Positions 36,296 through 46,728 of a stretch of 64,000 nucleotides of DNA are shown here, piece by piece (within the stretch, counting starts at the first letter, position 1; each line of letters starts with the position of its first letter). The translations under genes and the position numbers were made by a program. The stretch is taken from positions 1-64,000 of the forward strand of contig JBNGIS010033926.1 in the NCBI GenBank assembly GCA_049999725.1, written 5' to 3'. Below the pieces are notes generated by a model that saw only the letters and a program-made list of their open reading frames with translations, searched no databases and was not told the origin of the DNA. The stretch comes from Haplomitrium mnioides (Eukaryota; Marchantiophyta; Haplomitriopsida; Calobryales).

Positions 36296-36731
36296 TGTCA
36301 CGCCCCTCCTTCAAGTCTTAACCTTCAAAGGTGCCACATTGGAAGACAATGGCGGACAAAACAGGGGATCTAGTTCCTAAGGAGTTCCTCTTAACCTTAC
36401 AAGCCTTTCCACTTATCAACAATTACTTTAGCAGCAATCATGCTCATTCACACTCAATTCCCAAAGACACACATACATAGACCAAGGTATTTCTGAGGAC
36501 AATCCAAAGTATAATTCAGGAATCCAAATCTGAACCCATACACCTTGCGTAAAAAATGGGAACAAAACCCATCATCTAAAATACCACGATGCAATGCTAA
36601 TAGCTCTGACTCCCCCTTCGCAAAGTGTTCCCAGAGTCCGAACAAGCCGGAATGCAAGTGTACTCCAAATCCTACGAGCTTTACAAAAAATACAAGCAAA
36701 AAACAAATTTAACTAATACACACATACATAG

Positions 36732-36762
<31 letters not shown>

Positions 36763-39365
36763 GAGCTCCGTCAACATTGTAGGCCCTATAATGCCACAAG
36801 ATCAGACCTTCTCAGCAACCTTCTCTCCTCATCAACTCACCACTCGATCCTTCCTTCAATCTCCCACCCACGCACCCTTTCTAGATAGTTTTTGAACTTC
36901 CCTCGCGAGAAGCCTTGAATTTACTTCCTCAGGCTTGAAAGAGGATTTCTTTAACTTCCACCCTTGGAAGACAGTCCTCTCGACTACTGGTCACACACTC
37001 CACCCCGAACCTCAAAGGGATCTTCTCCGCAGTGTGTGGGCACTAACGCAGCCACTCCACTCTTGGCTCCACTTGAGAGACTAAACCAGAATGCACTCCG
37101 AGGGTTCTTGGGATTGATGCTCCTGCATAGATAATGCTCAGACGACTCCAAGGTCCCCCCTTGGCAACCTCTCTCAAATTCAAGACAAACAGAATCCCCT
37201 TTAGCTTCACGTATTGATTCACCTCCTAATGTTGGTCCACCCGCAGAAATGAGTTCACTTGGATCACTTGAGCCTCTAGAGCTCCATGCCCAGCAATTCT
37301 TGGCACCCTTCCAGTCCACCTCCACACTTGCTAGCCTCTTGCACGAGTCCACTCGCTTCACATGAATCTTCACTAGAATTCTTCCTTCCTTACCTCGTTG
37401 CATCTTCCTTTCCCGAGATCGCTTGCACGTCTCTAGTTTGCGTACACACCAACCCGTAGAAAGTCGCAGCACCTCAATCTATACCCCCCCGTTGCCTGCG
37501 TACCAGTTTCCCTTCGAAGTGGTTGTTTTTCCCATTAGCTATGGGCTCCGGACGCGACGACACTTGTCCAAACTATTTGCGGAACAATCCAAGTTTAACG
37601 GTTAGTTCCGAGGTTCCCGAGGTCTGGTCTGAAGTTTCTCGCAAACTTGTAAGTCCAAAGAACTCTGCGGAACTTAGTCTGAAGAACTCCACGGTGCGTC
37701 GCACGAGGCTGTCTTCAAACTAGAAGTTGGACCGCTATGTTGACCTTGATCTGAAGTTTGACTTGTGCATCTGAAGTTGACTGCTGCATCCAAAGTTGAC
37801 CACTGCATCTGATCCGAAGACGCCGTTTGCCGCTACTTTCCAAGTGGAAGTTGGACTGTCGCGTTGACATGGGTTCCAATGTTGACCGCAGACTCGATCC
37901 AAAGTGGACTCTTCTCCGAAGGGCGCCGTCTGACAACGTCTTCAAACTAGAAGTTGGACTGCCGCGCTGACCTAAGTTCCAAAGTTGACCGTAGACCCAA
38001 TCTGAAGGATTCCTCGGATTGGGGAGTCCAAAGAAAACCTCATAACCACTGAGCTCGCAGTTGACTTGGTTCCTTAGAGCGCCGTCCGAAGCCGTCTTCC
38101 AACTGGAAGTTGGACCGCCGCACTGACTTGGGTTCCGAAGTTGACTGCGGACTAGATCCGAAGGATTCCTTGAACTGGGGAGTCCGAAGAAAACCTTGTA
38201 ACCGTTGAGCCTGCAGTTGACTTGGTTCCTCATGGCACCATTTGATGCCCGTCTTCCAATTGGAAGTTGGACCATCGCGTTGACCTGGGTTTTGAAGTTG
38301 ACCACGAACCCAATCTGAAGAATTCATCGGACTAGGGAGTCAGAAGAAAACCTCATAACCGATGAGCTCACAATTGACTTGGTTCTTCAGGGTGCTGTCT
38401 GACGCTTTTTTCCAGGTGGAAGTTGGAGTGCCATAAGACCGTGGGTTCTGAAGTTGACCAACGGACTTTTGAGTCCGAAGCCAACCATGGAACTCTGAAT
38501 CCGAGGTATTCCATGGAACCGGAGCCCAAAGATGACCTGACCTCAAGAGACCGTATCCGCTTATTCCTTTGGAAACGCTTTTGACCTCCCTCTTCTCCCA
38601 AGACTTTCTTCGGAACCGCCGAGAAGATTTTCATGAGTCCGAAAAGGGTTCGGATCCTAGTGAGGTTCATCCATGCCGAGGGAAATGGAGCGTCCCTCGA
38701 TCCCTAACTCGTCGATGCCTCACCCAGATCTTCGTCTTCGCACTTCTGCTTCTAACCATTGCACCTGAAAGTTTACGCTGCATCCTTTCACCTTGCCTTC
38801 GGTCCCTTCTATTTGTTGTTGATCTTTGATTTCCATCCCACGCTCCTGATCCTCCTCATCTAGTCCCTGATCTGTCTCCGCTTCCGAGGTCGCTCTTCCT
38901 TCTACTTCTCTGCTTATTGCCTCTGGCAAGTGTTCCGTTCCTCCCTGCCCTGGCTTTGATCCCCGCATTTCGGTGATGCTCGCATGATCTCTTCCGCTTG
39001 CCCCCGATTTGGAGTATCCCGATGCTCCTGGAGTATCTCTGCACCTTAAAAGTCGAGAACTGCTCCGACGATGCTTCCAATTCCTTCAATGTTTTAGTAG
39101 TGCCCCAATTTGCCAACTGACATAGCTCCCCTTCTAATTGCGAAGCAACCCCACGAGCACCTTCCTCCGCCAACCTCTCTTCCTTCCTCACCACGATTCC
39201 AATTCCACTCCTCGTATCGAATGGTCTATACGATCCGCTCTTACTCATTGATATGAGTTGATCCGCTGCTTCCGGGGTACCTTAACACTTACGAGAGGAG
39301 AATTGCTTCAATGTTGCTTCTGATTCCAAGGATTCTTCCATAGCACCTCATGTCACCAGCTCACA
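36296..39365 (-). repeat. 5' LTR (in element orientation) of gypsy element 2
   Basis: It is 3,070 bp from TGTCACGCCC to CAGCTCACA. It contains a (CA)n microsatellite at about 36738-36762 and an internal tandem family: GAAGTTGG recurs at 37723, 37847, 37950, 38106, 38263 and 38419, so three intervals are 156-157 bp. The length is very large for a Ty3 LTR. No protein in the LTR is convincing. Confidence 0.93.
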
Positions 39366-39370
39366 CTTGT
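39366..39370 (+). repeat. Target-site duplication, right copy (CTTGT)
   Basis: Matches 27455-27459 exactly and continues into copia text ACATCCTCAAACCATGC, as in copy A at 10325. Confidence 0.95.
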
Positions 39371-39745
39371 ACATCCTCAAACCATGCAGAGATTATTGCT
39401 TTGTATGAAGCTAGTAGGGAGTGCATATACCTACGGAGGATGCTTGATCATGTTTACTTACATTTTGATTTGCCTTGTATATCTGATCCTACTGTTATTT
39501 TTGAAGATAACTTAGCATGTGTATAGTAGGTGTCACAAGGCTTTATTAAACGAGACCGCATAAAACACATCGCTCCAAAGTTTTTCTTCACACATGATTT
39601 GCAAGATGAAACTATTTTTGTGCAGGTTATCTCTAGTAAGGAGAATATTGCCGATATATTTACTAAGGCTTTACCTCCGGCACTACATCAGCATTTTTGT
39701 CATGTACTTGGTTTATGGAGATTATCGACTTTATTCCCATGACTT
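39371..39745 (+). pseudogene. Copia copy C RNase H, C-terminal part
   Basis: The text SSNHAEIIALYEASREC carries the RNase H Glu, then LPCISDPTVIFEDNLACV and a stop (39523-39525), then GFIKRDRIKHIAPKFFFTHD and SSKENIADIFTKALPPA, ending LGLWRLSTLFP. It is the continuation of the domain started upstream of 27459. Confidence 0.88.
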
Positions 39746-40100
39746 CATCGACTATTCTTTTCCTATCTTGTCGACATCATTTTTTTTATCTCCGATATAT
39801 CTTTATATTCTATTTTCTGCTCATGGCATCTTTTTCAAGTTTTCATATGATCATCATTTCCAGATTAACTATTTGGCCTATAGCCAAATTTCTTATTAAT
39901 ACTTCTCTCTTTTGGTCACTATATGACTTCTTTATTCATTTATAAATGGTGGTTGTACTCTTTCCCTTGTTGGAGTATGAGAGGGTTTTAATGAGGCAAC
40001 ACCTTTATATTTCATATGGATTCATTTTGAAGTGTTGGTGGTTTTGATCATAGGTTTCATATCTATCTTACATGTGGTTACAAAATTCCATGTTATAACC

Positions 40101-40378
40101 AAGGGGGAGTATTATAGTACATTTAGTAAGATGATTAGGCTAAAATAGCATTATTTCTTAACCTATGATTAGACTCTATGATTATGATTAAGGTTTGTGC
40201 TAATCCTATATGATTAGCATATTACCCTACATTCCTCTTACCTTTGTACATGATTATATTTTATGAGATTGAGACATTGAAGAGAGAGAAGAGAAGGAGA
40301 AGATGAGTTGATGATTGATTACACATGCTTGTACTTCATATGTTTCCACATTCTTCATTTGTATTGCATGAGCTAGTG
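40101..40378 (+). repeat. Polypurine tract and 3' LTR of copia copy C
   Basis: AAGGGGGAG (40101-40109) followed by TATTATAGTACATTTAGTAA. The LTR continues to GCATGAGCTAGTG at the gap. It shows the segment that the 5' LTR of this copy lacks. Confidence 0.8.
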
Positions 40379-40778
40379 NNNNNNNNNNNNNNNNNNNNNN
40401 NNNNNNNNNNNNNNNNNNNNNNNNNNNNNNNNNNNNNNNNNNNNNNNNNNNNNNNNNNNNNNNNNNNNNNNNNNNNNNNNNNNNNNNNNNNNNNNNNNNN
40501 NNNNNNNNNNNNNNNNNNNNNNNNNNNNNNNNNNNNNNNNNNNNNNNNNNNNNNNNNNNNNNNNNNNNNNNNNNNNNNNNNNNNNNNNNNNNNNNNNNNN
40601 NNNNNNNNNNNNNNNNNNNNNNNNNNNNNNNNNNNNNNNNNNNNNNNNNNNNNNNNNNNNNNNNNNNNNNNNNNNNNNNNNNNNNNNNNNNNNNNNNNNN
40701 NNNNNNNNNNNNNNNNNNNNNNNNNNNNNNNNNNNNNNNNNNNNNNNNNNNNNNNNNNNNNNNNNNNNNNNNNNNNNN
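40379..40778. other. Assembly gap (400 N)
   Basis: Exactly 400 N. What joins the copia 3' LTR to the purine-rich DNA is unknown. Confidence 0.95.
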
Positions 40779-41280
40779 CTCCCTTACCCCTCTCTAAGTG
40801 ACGTCGAGTGCAACCACGATCAGAGAAAAATCGCTAGGAGGATCACCAAGAAGAGTTCACAAAGGGAGATTGGGATTGATTCGCAGAGGAGGCTGGGAGG
40901 ATTGACTTCATAGAGGGAGAGGCTTGGAGGATTGAATTCGCAAGAGGAGAGGCTGGGAGAATTTAATTGAAGGCAGGTTGGGAGGATTGATTGCAAAGAG
41001 AGAGGCTGGGAGGATTGAATTGCAGGCAGAGGAGGTAAGGAGGATGATCGCAACAAGGAGTGCACCAGAATGAATGCAGCAGAGAAGAATTTCAAGAAGA
41101 ATTAAGAAGCTGAGAGGAATTCAGGAGGAATTATAGGAGGAGATTAGCAATCGAAGAGGGGAGGAGAAGAACTCAGCAAAATCGAAGGGAGAGGATTCAG
41201 AATTAGAGAAATCGAGCAAGCCATGAGGAGTTCAGAATTCAGGAGTGATGAGGAATCAGGAGACCTGCGATCAGGACATT
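40779..41280 (+). other. Purine-rich sequence, left part, before solo LTR
   Basis: G/A-rich DNA with recurring GGGAGGATTGA and GAGGAATTCAGGAGG words in imperfect 30-45 bp repeats (40860-41050). It resembles 43766-44400, so the two were probably one stretch before the solo LTR entered. No gene is recognised; open frames here are low complexity. Confidence 0.6.
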
Positions 41281-43760
41281 TGCCGCGCCCTTCTTTTCAG
41301 CCATAGCTCAAGCAGAGCTTACTCTGAAGGAAGGGGAACGACATGGTTCAACATGACCTTTTTTGAGACGGCCCCAGACCTTGATTTAATTCTTTCACGC
41401 ACTAATGGCCGTAAGCTTTGAGGCAGCGTGTTCACTTAACACCAACCTCAAGAACCACTATCCACTCTTTCTCCCCATGCGCAACCCCAAGCCAAGATCA
41501 GACCCACTCAGATCTTGTATGTCTAGTGACCGACCATTCACACCAGGGAAAGGCTTGCGAATCTGCATATGTACCTCATTTCAAAGAGAAGAATACTTAA
41601 AAGACTGCTCTGAAGAGCTGAACACACTCTTGCACAAAAACTACACAAGGGCAAGCTACTCCAGCACCCTAACTACACCCTCAATGCACTCTCTTCCTGC
41701 TCTACAACACCTCTAAGACTTATTCACAATATATGACAAGGCTATACATGTATCTACTCGACAGAAGCATGGAGCACCATCGGCCAACGACTCCAGACAC
41801 CACTTGAGTCTTCCCCCCGCGACACTTCACACTTCGGCCCGCCCACTCATGCACATATCACCAGCTAGTTTATACCCTCCGTTGTAGAGGGGTTTGGATT
41901 CACTTACGCAAGCTTGGAAGAGGTTTGAATAACTTCCACCTTTGGAAGACAGTCCTACTAACTGCTGGAACACACTCCACCCAAGACCTCGATCGGATCT
42001 TCTCCGCAGTGCACGGGCACTAACGCAGCCACCCCTTGCCTTTGGCCTCCCCTTGAAATGCAAACTAGAAACACCCTCTTGATGTTACTGGGGCTAAATC
42101 CCCTACACAATCACGACTCATGAGTCCAAGCTGAACGCACTCTCTTCTCCTTCGAGTATCGACTCACCTTTGAACGTTGGTCCAACCTCCAGAATGAGTT
42201 CACTTGGATCGCCCGAGCCTCTAGAGCCTCCCGCTCAGCAACTCTCGGCGGGCCTCAAGCCACCTCGACTCCTTTGGCCCCCGAACGCAAGCACACTTGC
42301 TTCAATCAAAGAATCATAGAGCACGCTCTATGTCTCTCGCTATCCCCTCATACAAGATCTTTGACGACACCTCCCGATCAACCTCTCAACCTCTAGACTT
42401 GCAGCGTCTTCAACAATGCATCTGCGCACACTCTTGTACACATCCACGCTTCGTTAAGCGCAGTGACAACTTCAAGATCAAGACTTCAGTCACAATGTGT
42501 CACCGACATCATCGACCAAGCATCAGTACACAACTTGTACACTTCCACGCCTCCTCAACATGCACCGCCCCCAACACCTTGATGTGAAGACTATTTATAC
42601 TTCAAACTTGTGTCCCCTCGCTCTTGGCTTGCCATCCCCACCTTTGCTTGGCAATTCTTGGTTTTTGCATCTTACGGTAGTAAGGAGGGCCACGGTTGCA
42701 ACGATATTCTAGTGGTCCCTTCTTGGCTTCTTGAAGGTAACTGATTCTTGGGGTGGTGACACCTATCCTAAGGATGCCAAAGATCGGCTAGATCTGGTTA
42801 GAGGGACTTAGTGGCAGATTTAGGAGAGTGATCCAATGAATATTGGATCGGCGCACTCTGAATAGTTGAACGGCAGACTCGGATGAGGGACGGCAACTCC
42901 AATAGTCTTCCCTAGTGGTCAACCCCAATAGTTGACTTCTTCCGATAGAGTGTCGCCCGACGCCGTCTTCCAAGTAGAAGTTGGACCACCACGCTTGACT
43001 AAAGGAAGGATAGGACCGTACCAAGGGCAATCAACCCTGATAGTTGATTTCTTTCGATAAAGCGCCGCTCGATGTCGTTTTCCAAGTGGGAGTTGGACCA
43101 CCACACCCATAAAAAAAGTACAGATGTGGTACGGTCAACTCCCTAGCTTTGACCGACCCCGAACGACTAACAGAGCTCCGATAGAAGAAAGACTTTGAAG
43201 ACCAAAATCTTCTCAGACTGTGATGAAGCTTGCTAACACCCAACCGGTCTGCGTGTCCGCTGGCCCCTCTAGTGTCGTTGCTGCCTTCCAGCGGTCGTCG
43301 CATCCTTCATTCTCCTTCCAATCCTTGGACGCTGGTCATGCTGGGAGCGCCTTCCCTTCTTCTTTGCTATCAAGCCCTGCCACTGTATCAATAGTCTAGA
43401 ATAATCAATGGACCTCCTTGCCTTACCTTAAGCTCTTTTTTCCTGATGTTGGGTCGTTGATTCTATCCAATTCCCCGGATCTTTCTTATTTGGCTCTGTC
43501 TCATCTAATTCTTAGATCACTTCCTTCTCAGCCTCCTTCCGAGTCTCTTTGCCACATCTCTGGAGAGTGTCCTGTCCTTCCACCGTCCTGGTCTTGATTC
43601 TTGCGTTACGACGACCTTTGAACGATCCCTTCTACTTACCACCGATCTGGAATACCCCAATGCTTCTGGAGTATCTCTGCACTTTAGAAGCAGAGACTAC
43701 TCTGATGATGCTTCCGATTCTTCCAATTTTTTCATTAGTACCTTAAATCACCGACTGACA
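41281..43760 (+). repeat. Solo LTR related to the gypsy element 2 LTR
   Basis: It starts TGCCGCGCCCTTCTTTTCAG, aligned with TGTCACGCCC of the 27460 LTR, and ends CCGACTGACA, aligned with CGGCTGACA. Shared interior blocks include CTTCCACCTTTGGAAGACAG (41936), GGATCTTCTCCGCAGTGCAC (41995), CCTCTAGAG near 42220, GGAGTATCTCTGCAC (43667) and CAAGTAGAAGTTGGACCACC (42971). It is about 2.5 kb. The flanks are ACATT (41276-41280) and ACCTT (43761-43765), a 4/5 matching target-site duplication. No internal region is present. Strand is given in the same sense as the 27460 copy's plus-strand text; transcription would be opposite. Confidence 0.78.
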
Positions 43761-43765
43761 ACCTT

Positions 43766-45105
43766 CGAAGAGGAGGAGAATCACCATGTGAGAATTTCAT
43801 GATTTGAAGTCACCAAGTGAAAATTTCAGGAAATGAAGAGGAGAAGAAATTTGAGAAGAATTCAAGAAATCGTAGAGAGGAGGAATTCGTTGCAGGATTC
43901 ATTGCAGCCACGAGTGAATTCGCTACCACAAGAAAATTTGAGCAGGATGAAGGAATTCACAGCAAGGAAGGAGATGAATTCGATTGCAAAGAGATCTAAT
44001 GCAGCAAGGGAGGATGGCCGGAGGAAGGATTTTGCCACAGTAGGAGGAGGATTGGAGGGCAGAATTTGAACGCAGGAGAATTTGAGGAGGCAGCCACAAA
44101 ATCATAGAGGAGAAAAGGGGAAATTGATTTCAGCAGAATTTAAGGAGGCAGGAATGAAATTGAATGCAAGGGGTAGAGGCAGGATGGAATGCATCAGGGA
44201 GGAAGACATGCACGTGAAGCCTATCGCGGGAGAAAACAGAAAGATAGCAGGATGGGTCTGTGAGTTTCACGAGTATGCTGAATCAGATTTTGAGCTAGAA
44301 CTGAAGAAGGAAGGGAGAAAGAATAAACAACTTCGCTCATCTGTTCGCAGGAGAAAAGCGTTGCAGAATAGCGTTGTCGCGATTCCGTGGCCGTGCGCAA
44401 AGAAAAAAAATAAAAAATAAAAATAAATTTTATTTTATTTTATTGTTTAGACGACGGCGATGGCGTCGCGATGGGGTGAGAAAAGGATTGAGCGATGGGC
44501 ATTTTGAAGAGCAAAACGAGGTGCTCTGCACAGTGAGAAAGTGTGGGAGAAGGAATGGCGATGAGTTTCTTTGTGTTGGAGTTGTGAACAAGGGAGAATC
44601 GCGTTGCAGACAACATGGAGGGGTTTGGATGCTAGTTCGTGAAAGCTGGCGTCATTGCAGTTGGCAAAACATGGCAGATGCAGTGAGAAATTGCGGCAAA
44701 CAAGCTCAAACAGGGCTAGGGCTGGCGAAATGCTAAGTTGTCTTTGATCGGGTGTTAAGAGCGGGATGCGGTTGTAGAACTACACTAACGACGTGAAAAA
44801 AATTCGGGAGCTTGAGGAGGCAATAGAGAACCGAGCACACTGCAAGGGCGTTCTGAAGTGGACTCACTCGAGGTTTTTCTGCGCAGGAGAAGGTTGCTTA
44901 AGGCTCGAGTTTTGTAGGCGCAGGAGAAGGCCGCTTAAGGCTTGATTTTCGCAGGTGTAAAAAAAAAACAAAAAAGGTTCTTGTGAATCAGAGTGAGAAA
45001 GGAAATGTGTTGGGAATGGGAAGGGCTGAGCAGAAAGAAGTAAAAAGAAAAGGAAGGCAAAGGTGTGGGATGTGGAGCGGGTGAGGAGCTTAGGTTTTTT
45101 GGAGG
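43766..45105 (+). other. Purine-rich sequence, right part, upstream of the LINE
   Basis: G/A-rich DNA with GAGGAATTC and GCAGGA words, then a TA-rich stretch (44400-44450), then mixed sequence. A 39-bp unit with GCGCAGGAGAAGG and GCTTAAGGCT is duplicated in tandem at about 44880-44955, and an A-rich run lies at about 44959. It may be the 5' untranslated region of the LINE. An open frame at 44082-44420 (112 codons, Arg/Lys/Glu-rich) has no recognisable domain. Confidence 0.5.
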
Positions 45106-46728
45106 TTGTGGGAGTCAGTTCGGCTTTGGTATCAAACCTCTCTTTGGGCCTTTAGTTATGGCCACTTCAAAAGCTTGGGAGAGAGGATCTCCTTCTGGTG
45201 TAGAGGTGGTGGAGAGAACAGGAAACCCTCTCGTGTGCCTAGTTTGGCTTCCCAACCAGGATCTTCAAGGTGGAAAAAAACTCTTCCAAATCGAGACATC
45301 GAGTTGGATGACAGTTTGACAGAAGCCACCTCCCGAGAACTGGGCAAGTCTCTCCTCATTGGTTGGTTTCGGGGTTTCTTTCTAGGGTTGAAGGACCTCG
45401 AGGAATGGTTGAACAAGATTTGTAAAGCCCTCAACATCTCAGCCTCAATTTTGAGAACGCTTGGTAAAGGCTTCTTCCTGATCAAAACCCAAAACGAGCA
45501 ATCCAGGTTGAAACTTCTGGCCAAGGGACCGTTCCTCCTGAAGAAAAAGATGTGCTCCATTCAAGACTAGGAACCTCTATTTGATCCCATCTCAAAAGCA
45601 AAGAGAGCAGCTCCTAAATGGATCACCCTCTCTTTCTTCCCAGAAGAATTCCGGAATCAGATTTCGAAGGTGGCAGAAAGCTTTGACAAGGTGGTGGCTA
45701 TTCCCCCATTTGAGAGAGAAATGCATGTCAAGTTCTGCGTGGAACTGGACACCTCTAAGGGAGTGGTGACCAATATCGAACTCAAAGTGCCGGGGGGAAA
45801 GCGATTCCTCCAAGAAGTGGAATGTGACGGCATCCCGCTTAGATGTCTTGGGTGTCGCAGCCTTGACCACTTCATTAGAGATTGCCCCTTGGGCCACATC
45901 CCGAGCTGGTCCAAGCGAGGACAGGGAGATACTCGTAGAGACAAAGGGAAGGCTAAGATGGTCATGACAACTCAAGCCACCTTGAGCGCCTCCCCAGCAA
46001 GAAGGGCTGGAGGTACCCCTAGGGCTTTCGAGGACTGGCCTGGGACCTCCCCAGCAGCTCCCTCTATGAGGAAGTCTCCAACAGTTCTGCCCCTAGGAAT
46101 AGCCTTAAGACGCACAGAGATGCTGGAAAAACTAGGGAGCAAAGTCAAATGTAATGGGAAGGATGCATGCCTGAACTCGCAACAGACACAACCCTCCAAT
46201 CTTGTAGAGGAAGCCAGTTGCCATAGTCCCCCTCCTGTGCTCTCGTCGAATATCCCCTCCAAGGGACAGACGGGAAGCATGGTAGAGGACACGTCTAGTT
46301 GTCCATCTGATGCTCCTCTCATTTCCTCCATCTTTGTAGAGCAGTCTGTTTCCCCTACATCAGAATTGGATGGAGAATGGAGGAAGGTGACACACCGGTA
46401 CACTAGGAGAGCCCCTTCCTTGCTACTCAAGACTCCCACCCTCCGAAACAAAGAGAAATCAGTGGAGAGGCCCTCTGTAAGATGGAACATCATGAGTAGA
46501 CTACCACATGTGTCAGGTACCAAAGAAGCAGCTACTTCTACTCCTCTTGCACAACATATTCAGGCAGGCAAGTTTCTGTCCCCTGCTGCTCCTCATGCTG
46601 CCACCCTTGGCGTCCTAGATCTCGAACCTCATAATTCTCCGATCTTGGATAGTTCAAGGATCAATGTGCTGGAGGACATTCTCGGCAAGGAGGATTTGAT
46701 GGCTAGCCCTCTATCTTGTTCTCCATGA
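45106..46728 (+). pseudogene. LINE ORF1 (DUF4283-like, CCHC zinc knuckle)
   Basis: One frame runs from about 45106 to a TGA at 46726-46728, broken only by TAG at 45568 where Trp is plausible. The N-terminal half (GKSLLIGWFRGFFLGLKDLE; LGKGFFLIKTQNEQSRLKLL) fits the DUF4283 domain of plant L1 ORF1 proteins. A knuckle CLGCRSLDHFIRDC (C-x2-C-x4-H-x4-C) lies near 45846-45887. The C-terminal half is Ser/Pro-rich and low in recognised structure. ORF1 would bind LINE RNA. The ORF1 stop overlaps the ORF2 start (ATGA, 46725-46728). The exact start codon is uncertain. Confidence 0.82.

Larger units (their letters stand above)
27460..39365 (-). mobile_element. Ty3/gypsy retrotransposon 2, full length, nested in copia copy C
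   Basis: Two direct LTRs (27460-30380 and 36296-39365) flank an internal region whose genes read on the minus strand in the order gag, protease, RT, RNase H, integrase. A perfect 5-bp duplication CTTGT flanks it. Total length is 11,906 bp including a 100-N gap. The first 54 bases of the two LTRs differ at three positions, and one LTR has a deletion of about 45 bp near 36370, so the insertion is not recent. Multiple stops and lost catalytic residues make it non-autonomous. Confidence 0.95.
39366..40378 (+). mobile_element. Ty1/copia copy C, 3' part after the nested insertion
   Basis: Resumes in RNase H exactly where 27459 stopped, then the 3' untranslated region, polypurine tract and most of the 3' LTR. 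It runs into a 400-N gap about 15 bp before the expected LTR end. Confidence 0.9.

Noticed and set aside
33339-36373. Plus-strand open frames of 120-190 codons
   Set aside because: They are antisense shadows of the gypsy element 2 gag and protease, whose family motifs are clear on the minus strand.
36718-36762. (CA)n run as a functional element
   Set aside because: It is a simple microsatellite within the LTR, also present in the partner LTR at a different length.
37715-38305. A 196-codon minus-strand frame in the right LTR
   Set aside because: The same tandem LTR units give related peptides in the other LTR in shifted frames, so this is a repeat by-product.
43817-44420. Possible Glu/Arg-rich host protein
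   Set aside because: The sequence is low-complexity purine-rich DNA; no domain, and similar composition occurs at 40.8-41.3 kb without a gene.
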